DNA of 21,869 bases from Gnetum montanum (lineage: Eukaryota > Streptophyta > Gnetopsida > Gnetales > Gnetaceae): assembly GCA_015680685.1 (NCBI GenBank), contig MNCI01025588.1, positions 184,202-206,070 of the forward strand. Direction: 5' to 3'. The position numbers and the translations under genes were made by a program. Every line of letters begins with the position of its first letter. Within the stretch, counting starts at the first letter, position 1. Shown here piece after piece: positions 1 through 9,490 of this stretch. A model generated the notes under the pieces. The model ran no database searches, was not told the origin of the DNA, and saw only the letters and a program-made list of their open reading frames with translations.

Positions 1-56
1 GTAACGCACATGCTCGAAGCGGTCGTACTGAGGCACCTAACTAGCCTAAGTGTAAC

Positions 57-239
57 GAGCAGCCGATTCCTTGACTAGCCGTACACATCCGAAGATGCTC
101 ATAATCAAGTCGTACTCATCCCACATTCTAGGAGGTAAGGGTGAGAGAATCTACTCGTGATGAGTAGCCGATTTCTTGGCTAGCCGTACACATTCGTCAA
201 TGCTCGTAACCAAGTCGTACTCATGCCGCGTTACTAGGA
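57..239. repeat. Tandem duplication of about 105 bp inside the partial LTR
   Basis: Bases 57-133 and 162-239 repeat one another with a period of about 105 bp. Both carry AGCCGATT, TAGCCGTACACAT, CAAGTCGTACTCAT and a final CTAGGA. They lie downstream of the TATA box on the minus strand, in the R-U5 part of the LTR. The main element has a weaker echo of the same doubling near 4200 and 4250 (ATTGGG..TTACCAA). Confidence 0.75.
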
Positions 240-475
240 AAGCAATAAATAACATTAATTAAACCTATCCATGCACTGCAAGGTTTATCCACAAAGCTCA
301 TCTTTATTGTCGTACACAACTTGCGTTCAGGTACAAAGCTGCTCGAATAAAGAATCGTTCACTTGGGGGACTCCTACTGTGGGCACATGGAAAATGTTCT
401 ATCTCTGGGGTGATCAATCCGCCAAAGCTTCGCTACTTTACGCCTATGATTTTAAATGAGGGGAGCGCCGCCTCT

Positions 476-483
476 TATTTATA
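476..483 (-). promoter_or_regulatory. TATA box of the partial LTR
   Basis: TATAAATA on the minus strand, followed by AGAGG. It sits at the same place, relative to the GATATC palindromes, as the TATA boxes at 4612-4619 and 12932-12938 in the related LTRs. It would drive leftward transcription. Confidence 0.65.
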
Positions 484-497
484 GATTTGGCAGTGGA

Positions 498-531
498 CCG
501 CGATATCGCGTACGCGTACGTGATATCGCGG
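498..531. repeat. 34-bp near-perfect palindrome upstream of the LTR TATA box
   Basis: Ten-base arms CCGCGATATC and GATATCGCGG flank a core containing GTACGCGTAC. Over 34 bp only one base pair of the symmetry is broken. It lies about 15 bp upstream of the TATA box on the transcribed strand, where a dimeric transcription factor site or a cruciform would be expected. The older LTR copies keep weaker palindromes at the same place. Confidence 0.8.
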
Positions 532-615
532 CTTGTGCATATCGCATCTCATCAGTAAGGGTAACCAAGATTCACTACATTGCATCAATGATGACATATG
601 TAGAGCTACGATGTC

Positions 616-680
616 ATAGATATGATATCATAGATGCGATATCATAGATATGATATCATAGATGCGATATCATAGATACG
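616..680. repeat. 28-bp tandem repeat built from GATATC palindromes
   Basis: Bases 616-643 and 644-671 are identical 28-mers, followed by a partial third unit to about 679. Each unit contains TATGATATCATA and GCGATATC. The array lies in the U3 part of the partial LTR, upstream of its TATA box, and looks like amplification of a U3 regulatory or structural motif. Confidence 0.8.
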
Positions 681-712
681 GTATTGTGGCTCATGTAAAA
701 TATTCTTCATCA

Positions 713-3700
713 TAGAAGAATGTTTAAAGTATTTGATTAACTTAACATCCATAAGTATTAACTCCAATGAGCCTTTCCCATAAGTATACTTATAATATTA
801 AAAAAAGGAAGATATTTTGCAATAGATTTTGAATTGGATAATCAATGGGAATAGATTGAGATCATGATTTAAAAGATGATAGTGAATAAATTCTAGAACT
901 GAATAGGAAAAAAATTATCAAACCAACTAGGAATATTTCATAAATGGTAATTGTGAATTAGATAAATTCCAAAATTGAACATTGAAAATAACCAGTAACT
1001 TGAAAGAAAAACAATGAAGAGAAAATAATAAAGATTTGTAAATTAAAGTAGAAGGCTTCATAATTAAATTGTTTATTTGAATGTATTCATATTTAAAGTT
1101 CACACATGACCAAGCTCAAAATAATGACTAAAGTTCATGCTCTTAAAATAATAATAATAACTAAAACAAGAACACTTAGCTCACTACAGAGCCTTGAATC
1201 TTATCTACAAGATAGATTACCTCTTACACAAGCTTGTTTGCCCATGCCTCTAGGAGGCATAGCTCCTTCAACATGTGCAACAAATCTTTTGATCTACTAA
1301 CAGTTGCTGATAAAAATTGTGGTTGAGGTAGAGATCATTGTTAATCTACTTCTCCTTGATTTGTAAAGATAAGAAGTAGTGTGACAATGAATCCAAAGGG
1401 GGAGGGATAAGGGATAGGTCAATTTTTAATTGTGGTGAGGGATTTATTAGTTCTAACTCCTTTTCTCCTAGTTCATAGACTTTTTTTAAAAAAATGAATC
1501 AAAATATTATTTTAAATCCATTGAAATCCAAGAGATATGGAAGTTTCCCTTTTCCTCCTCTTCTATCTTATTTCCTTCCATATTTTGCCTTTTGGAGCTT
1601 GGTTCTTGGCCATTCATCTTCATTGCCTATTTTCCTCCCTTCATCCTGCTATAACTTCCACCTAAACAACCAAAATCATCAATGTATTTATAAAAGATAA
1701 TTAATAACTTTATTAATCATTATTACATAATTGTCCACTGGGTAGCTAACATGTCAAGAAAAACTATATTTCTTTACTTTTTTTATTTTATATTTAAATC
1801 CAATAGACTTGTTTAATATTATAGAAAATATGGGAAAAGATAGATGATATTAAATATCCTCAAAACAAAGGAACAACAGAATCATCTAGCCATAACTCTT
1901 ACAAAAGATAGGATAAACAAGTACATTCATCTCCTACGAAATAGAAAAAAGGTGTAGAAAAAAATAAAATAATAATATAAATATAATTTGAATCTATCTG
2001 AAAGAAGAATAAATCTCAAATTTGAAAAAGATAATTAAAAAAAGGTGTGCTTATTCACCAACAATGTAAAGAAGCTATGAAAGAAACCATAGGAAGAATG
2101 AGAAATCCTACAAAGGTTGAAAGAAATGATAACATTATTGATGAATTAGATCTAGTTTGCAATTGCACTAATGGGCTAGGAGCAGCATGGTGAAAATCTA
2201 CCAGCAAAACAAGAGAAGGAGAAAAAATTAAAAAACAAAAGAGAGTCTTGTATTACACCACATACAAACAAACTTAAATAAAACATTTGCATAACCAAAC
2301 ACTAAATTATTACTAAAGGGAATCATACATCCAAACTATACAAGAACGCTGTGAACATATTCCTTACAAATCAAATAGAAATGTTCAAATAAAATATAGT
2401 TTAAGCATATATTTTCTTGGTTTGGTCATATATCTCTATCTGAATATGATCATATTCGTCAAGTAACATCCATTACAAGCTTACTCAATTTGATTGTAGC
2501 AAGAACAATGCACTCATCTACATTTTTAATTGAGCTACTGCATAGATAGAGTGACATTGTAGGGTTTCGCTGCATCCATAATTCAATCTTGATATTTTTT
2601 TTCACATAATGACCTTCATAGTTTTTAGCATTTTGACCTTAGCTTGTAGAGACCTTTAGAGCCTAGTGCCTTACAAGAGGTTTTTCTATGCATGTCACTA
2701 TTTTTATTGTGCTTTTGGCCATTTTCGTTATGCATGATACTCATTTGTCATAGATTCTGTCAATGTACCTTGAAGAGAGAAAGAAATAATTTTATCATAG
2801 TATGCTAATTTGGGAATTGAACTAGTCACCATTGCTAATTTTGCAATTTCGTGATAGCATGCTTTGAACCAAAGTTTGAATGGATATTTCTTTTTTATTA
2901 AAATTGACTTTCTAATAATGGATAAATTTGCTAGCATGTTTATCGGGATGATATAGAATAGCAAGCTTGAGCTTAATGATAAAATTATATTTTTAATTTA
3001 ATATAAACTTACTTTAGCTTATTAGCTTTCTTCCCAAGGTTATCCATAATCTTTTTTTAATTAATCATGAATTTTATGGTGAGTAATAATAATAATAATT
3101 TAAAAATACAACTAAATAATTGATAATCAAAGGTTTAGTATTTTAAACATAACCTTATCACTAGTAATTAGAAGATCAAGAAAGCATGGGTCTTGGATCC
3201 TCTAGAAAACTTAAAAGTCATGACTTTATATTGACCATGGGGAATGTTGATGTCAATAGCTTGGAAATGAACATCCAGAATTTGTAACAACTTTTAACTA
3301 AGCATCAATGAAGTCATTCTTGGTGGCCATCCTATTTTATCTACTTCCTTTCTTTGCATTTGAAAATGTCCTCAACCACTTGCTCTCTACTCTATTTGGT
3401 AACTTCATTGTATAGTTATTTTTTAGTAGCAAGAGCATAACTATGATATCTCTTAGGAGTCAAATATTAGATTCTCAAAGATGCTACTTTTTAGCTATAA
3501 CTTCAAGCAAAAAAGCTACATGTGAAAGCAAAAAAATTAATTTATTTTCTATAGTATTAATTTTTGTTTGTTTTGGAAGCTCAAGAATGGGAAGCTTTCA
3601 GATTTTGTTGCTATTTTTTCTTTATTTCTAATTGATGTATTCTATTATCTTTAGAGAAAGTTCTTCCCTTTACAAGAAACCCTTTGGTAAGAAGTGAAAA

Positions 3701-3855
3701 CTCATGAGGGTACTTTTAAATAAGGACAAGGCCTAATTCTTTTCCTACCCCAAAGGGGAGGTTTTTAGATTGGTTGTAAGGATGAAAACTTATAAAGGCA
3801 TTCCCAAAACTATTAGGCTTTTTCTTTAGACTATTTCTTAAATGATATGATGTCC
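713..3855. other. Decayed AT-rich spacer with no recognisable gene
   Basis: I see no gene, RNA gene or complete repeat here. The sequence is AT-rich and CpG-poor with scattered simple runs such as (AAT)n near 3090 and 1150. One weak coding trace, 2728-2964 on the minus strand, is listed separately. The last bases, 3856-3860, are the target-site duplication of the element that follows. It is probably older transposon debris eroded past recognition. Confidence 0.5.
2728..2964 (-). pseudogene. Weak coding trace, unidentified
   Basis: An open stretch of 78 codons on the minus strand. From its middle on it has protein-like composition (for example KYPFKLWFKACYHEIAKL), and the same frame continues past the stop with further stops that could be decayed Gln codons. 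I do not recognise a family. A shifted frame near 2938-2955 reads YHPDKH, resembling the J-domain HPD signature, but nothing around it supports a J-domain protein. It could be chance or a transposon gag remnant. Confidence 0.2.
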
Positions 3856-3860
3856 TCTAA
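3856..3860. repeat. Target-site duplication, left copy (TCTAA)
   Basis: TCTAA immediately left of the left LTR; identical to 13064-13068 immediately right of the right LTR. Five bases is the usual duplication made by Ty3/gypsy integrases. Confidence 0.85.
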
Positions 3861-4611
3861 TGATGAGTGATGGAGTAATCCAACACCCAACCATACAAGA
3901 TACAAGTGTTCATGCATAGCTCAATCATAATCCATGGACAAGTTAATGTGAATATGCTAGTAACTGATTAAAGCTTAGGATCATTGCCTTCCCACATGGA
4001 GCTAGTATAATCGATGTGTATGGTTTAGCTCTCAATGAGGTATATGATAGGTTGATGTTTGTGGACCGTAACTCCTAGCTATGATGGTAAGTATGAAAAT
4101 GACTCTAAGTCTACAGAAAATTGTAAGTGAATTTAGTCTAGCCTAGAGTAATGAGTATCCATTCCTGGCTTGTTGTACATGCCTTGGGCTTATGTAATCA
4201 TTATTGGGATTACCAAGTGAGTTCACTACTAAGTGAATCAAGTGAAACCACTATTGGGTTACCAAATGATCACACTTAAATGCTCAAAACCAATCATACT
4301 CATTCTACTTTACTAATGAACAATGAAAGTAAATTAGTTAGAAACGTAATTGATTAAACTAAGAAAATAGTAAGAATTATGCTAATTAAAATAGTAAAGC
4401 TAAGTGGATGTTGCAATGATAGAAAGCAATCTCAATTTTTATTTCCATCATGAACTGTGCCCAAGTACACTTCACTCGAATAAAGATTTTGGACAACTTA
4501 TTTTCACCACATTATAGGCATTCTCTCTATCGCTAAGCTATGAAAATAAATTGCAAGAGTTTCAGTAAGGGTGGAATGAAAATATTGTTTGGATAGTGTG
4601 CTTAAGTGTTG

Positions 4612-4619
4612 TATTTATA
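4612..4619 (-). promoter_or_regulatory. TATA box in the 3' LTR
   Basis: TATAAATA on the minus strand, in the same relative place as 476-483 and 12932-12938. In this copy it would drive transcription leftward into flanking DNA (3855 and below). Confidence 0.6.
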
Positions 4620-4632
4620 GGTAGGCATGTGT

Positions 4633-4708
4633 CCACGATATTGGATATTCGATGTCATAGCTTGTGTCCCAATATTGGGTACACAATATCGTGGCTATGA
4701 TATCATAG
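4633..4708. repeat. U3 palindrome cluster (GATATC/AATATT motifs)
   Basis: Within 76 bp there are three nested symmetries: perfect 11-bp inverted arms CCACGATATTG (4633-4643) and CAATATCGTGG (4684-4694), a perfect 12-bp palindrome CCCAATATTGGG (4668-4679) between the arms, and a perfect 14-bp palindrome CTATGATATCATAG (4695-4708). The 5' LTR has the same region in more decayed form. It lies just upstream of the TATA box. Confidence 0.8.
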
Positions 4709-4730
4709 TCAGTGAAAATTCACTTTATCA

Positions 4731-4741
4731 TATCCCCATGG
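4731..4741 (-). other. Polypurine tract candidate of the main element
   Basis: On the minus strand CCATGGGGATA directly precedes the TG of the 3' LTR, where plus-strand DNA synthesis is primed. It is short and degenerate compared with the usual AGGGGGAGA, but its position is exact. Confidence 0.5.
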
Positions 4742-4824
4742 CTAACTGAAAACTCATCCTTGAGTTAAAACAAAATGAGGATAGACTTCCTTACAAAGTT
4801 AGGAGGTAGATTTTCATGATACTA

Positions 4825-7647
4825 ACTAACTATCTACATGACATTGACTAACTATATACATGACTCTTGAATGGCATAGTGGTGTTTTACAAAAATTTAC
4901 ACAGGACATGACATGACAATCTTGACAAAAAACAAAATTTGATGAGCTTGATGTAGCCTAGGTAGTTCTTGGTGGCAGTAGCTCTTCGATTGGTTGCTTT
5001 CCCTTATCCCTAGGCTTCTAAATTTATATCGGTTTAGGAGCACCTAAAGCTTTTCTTTTTCTATTCATGGGTCATGCACCATCCATGCTTGTTGTGCAAT
5101 GTCTGATGGAGTGGGTATATCCCATGGGCATGGCATCTACAGAAAAATTTGATTGGCTTTCACATACTAGGTTGCAAATTGCCACCTCTCTTCTTTAAAT
5201 GCTCTGGTCTTTTCATGTAATTCATGATAATCAGTCAATATTCTGGGCAGGTTTGGTGCAACGTCTTTCTACCCTTGGTAGCCAACCTTCACTACTTTCA
5301 ATTCAAAGTTTGCCACTTAGAGTTTTTGTAAAGCATCTTTGCAATCCACAAACTCTTTCTCCTATAGTGCATACGTGGCTACTACTTGTTGTTCTAGCTT
5401 GTTTCTTGGTCTACCTGCTATTAACATGGCTAAGTTAGCATAACAAAGGTTAGCTAATCCCATGTATTCTTTTAGGTTTTTAATCTGCAAGTCTTTTTTT
5501 TTAACTTCTGCTTGGTGGACAAGTGCATAACTATCCAGGATGTGTTGCTAATCAAGATTTTGCATTAAGATGGAACTGATTTTGGCCTTCACCATATGTA
5601 TCTCTTTTTCATTGATTTTCTTAAACATGCCCACCTAACCACAAAAGTTTTCTTTGAGCCTTTCATGTTTCTTTACCTCATTCTACCACACACTAACTTC
5701 AATAGCTGATTTTTGGCAGATGATGTGTACCTGCTCCATTGAGAGGATTCTATTTTCTCATGTAAGGTGGCTCATGTCTTGGTTGACCCTCACTAGTTGT
5801 TCTCTTAACTGCTGGATGCTTTCTTCAAGGATGGTCTTCTATTTTTCCATAGTGGTTAACCTCATATTGTCAGTAGCAAGTTGTTTATTTTCATCTTGTA
5901 CTGTGGTGAGTGCCTTAGCATGTGTGATTGAGGCATTCCACATTGCTTTCTTCTTTTTCATTACCATCTATTTGTTTTGCTTCATCAAGCAATTCATTTG
6001 TTGAGTTCTGAATTGCTCCATTTGGTCAGGCACAATGAATTGCGTAGGATCTCTATGTTCAGCTCTTAGGGTTGCAGGCTCTTCTTGGAGTCTATGGATT
6101 TCTACTTCTACATGCTCTCCCTTATCTCTGTCATGATCAATTTACCTTTGGTAGTTATGAATAGACTCTACTATAGTGACATCACTTGGGATGTAAAAAA
6201 GTATTGTCATCACTTACCTAGTTTGTAACAGTCGATTGAGCACATCTTCATGGTTAGTAAGAATCATTGAGGTTCTAGCTAATATTTAAGCATCTCTAGC
6301 TCTAGTTAGGTCTACCAGTGACACAATAGGTACATTGAAAGATTCTTTAATGTGATCAGTGATCACCTCTATTACTTCCACTGCATCTTGGTGATGCATT
6401 ACCATAACTGTGGCTCCCTCTCTAGCCTTTAGCATCACTTGGAATGATGTAGTGTTTTTAGACATATGTTGTGATCATTGGGCCTCTCCTCCTGATTGTA
6501 GTGAAATTTGTCCACTCACTGGATCTTCTGAAACTATGGGCTAGATGGCACTGTCTATAACTTTGTAGAGATTGGCCTTCTCCATTATTCCCCAACTGAT
6601 AGTCTCTGCAATCTATTGTAGATGACTCATTGATGATCTATAATCTTATGACAATGATAATGGGACTTGATGTTGTTGTTACTATTGTTGTTGCTCTTGC
6701 TATTATTCTTGTTGCTCTTCACCCTAATCCTTCTTGGGTGGTGTTGGTTTAAGAAATTTAGCATATGAATCATTTTGGGCTCTCCTGGGAATGTGATTAA
6801 TGTATCCTAGGATTTTAGGTCACTTGCACAACTTCCTGATAAGGTAAGAAAATGGAAGTGTTGGCTTTTCTGCGTTCCTTTCTTCAAGCTATCTTTAGAT
6901 TTTCATGAAGTAGAGTTGTGCAAGGTTGGCATTATATTTGTCCATTAGGGTCACACTTCCTCTCACCGCATAAGTAGATAATCTGTTTAATCCCTTTGTT
7001 AGGAACAAGTGATAGGTGCCAATTTTGAAGTAGATTTTTTCTTCTAGAGTTAATTCATTATATGCCTTATTCTCTTTTCCATATGCCCATTTTAGCCATA
7101 GCTTTTTGGTTTCAGTATTTGATCTAGTGGATAAGTGTGCTACCTTTTCCCCTTTGTTGGGTATGTTAAGCACTTCAGCTATCACCTTGATTGAGAATGA
7201 GACTGAGACTTCTCCAATGTTGACTGTGGTACCTTCTTCTTTATTGTGCTAGAATTGATAAGTTTTACAAAGGTAGCGTTCTCCATTGTTGGATAGGATA
7301 GGCCATAATGGTGATGCCTTGAGTTGTGTCCTTACTTCTTGTAGGGTAAACTCCACAAATGGGCCAAAGTTCATCTCCACAATTACTATGGTTAAGATGG
7401 ACTTTTCTTGGATGGCTTGGAGGTAGTCTTGTGACAATGTGAGGTGTTGCCCTTGCACTTGTGGCTCCTCTACCTCTCCTTGGATTGACTATCCGGTAGC
7501 AGGAGTTTCTTGATGGATATTGAATGATTAGGCTTCTTGCTTTGCATGCTCTAGGTCTTGTCCTCCAGTTCGACTTCTACCTTGGCCTCTTGGTCTCTTA
7601 CTTATGGCTTGTCAGGGTTCTCCTTGGATTCCTCTCTTTGGGGCCAT
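4825..7647 (-). pseudogene. ORF3: large Gln-rich, probably coiled-coil protein with a plant-transposon/env-like N-terminal domain
   Basis: From ATG 7647 (MAPKRGIQGEP) one frame runs about 850 codons without any frameshift that I can see, interrupted by about 30 stops, most at positions that suit Gln. Residues about 63-290 hold a globular domain: VEMNFGPFVEFTL, GEVSVSFSIKVIAEVLNIPN, LTLEEKIYFKIGTYHLFL and LPFSYLIRKLC. This order resembles the Pfam putative plant transposon protein family (Transposase_32), which I associate with env-like third ORFs of plant gypsy elements; that match needs a profile search. A poly-Gln/Glu stretch follows (about 6670-6740), then some 500 residues rich in E, K, Q and L (for example ESIQQLREQLVRVNQ), probably coiled coil. 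Near 5070 the frame shifts and a basic tail (RKRKALGAPKP) leads to a Cys/His cluster CQDCHVMSC near 4905-4930. No signal peptide or clear membrane segment is visible. Non-functional today. Confidence 0.75.
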
Positions 7648-8657
7648 CTACAATCATTAAGGATTTAGAATTACTAAGGTATTCTCATATATTCTTAATG
7701 GTTTCATATCTTACTCATACCCTTAGTTACATTAAGTTCTTAGTTTATGATTACAAAGTTAGATAAATTTCCAAAAAGTTACCTCATAAGTGTTATGGTT
7801 CATAATGATGGTTATGGTTCCTTAAGAGCATTATTTAAGTGTTCTGACATTAATATGATTGATTTTTATTAAAAATTTTCAAGTTTCACTTCATACTTAC
7901 CCCTAAAATACCTTTTGAGTATTAGCAAGTTTTGAAAAATTGGCATAGATTTTCCTCACTACCATCCCCCATGACTAAGATGAGCACTTTGGGATTAAAT
8001 AGAGTAAAAAATCACAAAAATTGGAGCAATAATGGTCAAGTTATGGTTTGGCAAAGCTAGGAGGCTAGAGCTCAAATTAGAGAAGAAAATTTGAAAAATC
8101 TTCATTGGTTCAAATAAAAAATGGTGAAAATTTTGCAAAGTGTTTGCCTATATATAGTTTTTATGCAATCTGATATTGGGGTAGACTCGATATCAAGGAC
8201 TCGATATGAGAGCCCAAAAATTTTAATTTTTCTGAGATTTTAAGGAGAAAAAATGATTCTTTTGAATGTTTGAAAGGTTTAAAGGTTACTTAGAAATAAA
8301 GTTTTAATGATAAATCTTCATTTGATTAGGCTACATCTTGCCTTTATTCATAATGTGTCTTATAATTAATCAAAATTATTTACAAAGGGTTTGAAAACAA
8401 AGTATGAAAAATATGAAAAAGGTATTAAATATTGGAAAGATGTAAGAATGAAAAATGTCAAAGAATATCAAAAATTTAAAAAATGGAAAAGTATAAAAGA
8501 ATGAGAAAATGTCAAAGAACGTGAAAGTTATAATCAAGAATGTAGAAATCAAAAAGTATTGTAAAACAACAAATTGAAAAACACTTATTAATTCTAGGAT
8601 CAGGATAAGGCGTCTCCCCCATGACTGAACTCATGGGCAAGTATTCAAAAAAAAGCT
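7648..8657 (-). other. Non-coding spacer between gag-PR and ORF3
   Basis: About 1 kb with no sustained reading frame. On the minus strand it contains AGTCATGGGGGA near both 8626 and 7977, a strongly pyrimidine-rich sense tract (about 8400-8560), three GATAT(C) motifs (8170-8210), a TATA-like element (8148-8157) and about 500 bp of leader before the ORF3 ATG at 7647. The related copy at 15840-17660 keeps the same order. Confidence 0.65.
8148..8157 (-). promoter_or_regulatory. Candidate internal promoter for ORF3 (TATA element)
   Basis: CTATATATAG, preceded on the minus strand by a GATATC-containing stretch (8170-8210), about 490 bp upstream of the ORF3 start. The LTR promoters have the same arrangement (GATATC motifs, then TATA). 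The related copy has TATATATAG at 16198-16206 in the matching position. The motif itself is a palindrome, so direction is taken from context. Function is inferred. Confidence 0.45.
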
Positions 8658-8846
8658 TCATAGATCTTTTGGATCATACACTCTAGGTGGTTTACTTACC
8701 ATATTTAGTGATTTAACTTTTTTGTGATCATCCCATGTGATCTTAATGGTAGTTGAGTTTTTATCATCTAAGTTATTATTTTCTTTCCTTTTTGATGTAG
8801 GATTATGAGTTAGTAATTTCATTTTTGGGTTCTTAGTTGGAGTCAT
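8658..8846 (-). pseudogene. Probable C-terminal tail of the gag-PR polyprotein
   Basis: An open stretch of 62 codons, very polar and Lys/Asn-rich, ending VSKPPRVYDPKDL and then a stop. It is one base out of frame with the protease that precedes it, so one indel probably separates them. It is not RT-like. It could be the real C-terminus of the shortened polyprotein or the rejoined end of a pol from which RT-RH-IN was deleted. The G-rich motif at 8616-8626 follows the stop. Confidence 0.45.
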
Positions 8847-9089
8847 TTTCTTGGAATGGAATTAATAAGTGAATCAAATTATTCCATGCATATTTTGGAC
8901 ACTTGAACATTCTCAATTGTTGGCCACAGGGTATCTTTTGGTTTAGTGGCCCTACTCTCACTTGTGCACACACTTGTTATTTAGATTTGTTGTGGACTGA
9001 TGTATTGACTGTGTTGACATTTTGGATGGTCAGTCCACCACTGCATCCTTTTCTTTTGGTAGTAATGCATGGAATTCATTGTGCATTTA

Positions 9090-9490
9090 TGGCTCTGTGC
9101 ATGTCTTCCTTAGAGATCTTAATAGATAGATCTCTCATACTTAGCTTAGCATCAATTGGGCTAATCCATGCTCTTCCCATGATTGGAAATTTCTTGTCTT
9201 CATTTTTCACATCAATTAGAAGAAAGTTTGCTAGGTAGGACTATCCAGTGACAATGGACACTACATCACCAACCTATCCCAAAGGGATGGTGATAGATTG
9301 ATCTGCAAGCTCCAACCTAATATTTCACTCCTTTAAACTTGATAGGTTCCATGCTTGATTTATTTTGTAGGAGATCATATGTACCCTAGAGCTTGAGTCT
9401 AGTAAAGCCTTGCATCGTAAATGTCTAGCTACTTGTAAATAAATCAAAGGAACTCCTATATCAATTCTCTTCTTAGGGAGTGGTCCTATC
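9090..9490 (-). other. Retroviral-type aspartic protease domain
   Basis: The catalytic loop is at about 9380-9402 and reads ALLDSSSRVHMIS, where the family has D-S/T-G; the Gly-to-Ser change is a G-to-A transition that would inactivate it. Downstream come LADQSITIPLG, a hydrophobic strand FLLIDV, and the flap-distal motif FPIMGRAW (about 9170-9192) that corresponds to PIILGRPF of plant gypsy proteases. Two in-frame stops lie inside. All expected blocks are present, so the domain was complete before decay. Confidence 0.82.

Larger units (their letters stand above)
1..712 (-). mobile_element. Partial CpG-rich LTR, same family as the 9.2-kb element
   Basis: Read on the minus strand, this block starts TGATGAAG at 712 and follows the order of the LTRs at 3861-4730 and 12182-13063: a GATATC-rich U3, a TATA box, then a downstream part sharing CTTTATTCGAG and the block around GTACTCAT (214-221). 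The LTR start is placed at 712 by alignment with TGATAAAG of the main element. No purine tract adjoins it on the 713 side, so this is either the 5' LTR of a minus-strand element extending left of the window or a solo LTR. It is far richer in CpG than the other copies, which suggests a younger or less deaminated insertion. The left end is cut by the window. What is seen is the shared order and motifs; the family membership is inferred. Confidence 0.7.
3861..4730 (-). repeat. 3' LTR of the main element (870 bp)
   Basis: A direct repeat of 12182-13063. On the minus strand it runs TGATAAAGTG...CATCA. It contains a GATATC palindrome cluster (4633-4708) in U3 and TATAAATA at 4612-4619, followed by about 750 bp of R-U5. 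Its end at 4730 is fixed by the shared ATTCACTTTATCA, after which the two copies diverge. Its start at 3861 is fixed by TGATGAG and by the target duplication. Confidence 0.87.

Noticed and set aside
1106-1700. Plus-strand frames at 1106-1300 and 1494-1700, and at 3443-3631
   Set aside because: Short, AT-rich, no recognisable motif and no supporting context; chance frames in decayed spacer.
2935-2960. YHPDKH on the minus strand, resembling the J-domain HPD motif
   Set aside because: Only one short motif. No helix II/III context or continuous frame supports a DnaJ protein.
5199-6004. Plus-strand open frames at 5199-5438 and 5654-6004 (79 and 116 codons, hydrophobic)
   Set aside because: They are antisense to the ORF3 coiled-coil frame. 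The Leu/Cys/Phe-rich composition is what the complement of Glu/Lys/Gln codons gives.
4825-7647. Alternative genetic code (TAG/TAA read as Gln), because most stops sit at Gln-like positions
   Set aside because: TGA stops also occur, integrase and protease catalytic residues are mutated, and the elements are plant LTR retrotransposons. Deamination of CAG/CAA explains the pattern without recoding.
7524-7766. Plus-strand open frame of 80 codons
   Set aside because: Antisense to the start of ORF3 and its leader; low-complexity Leu-rich translation.
8903-9238. Plus-strand open frame of 111 codons, and the shorter one at 9503-9688
   Set aside because: Shadows of the protease domain, which is read clearly on the minus strand.
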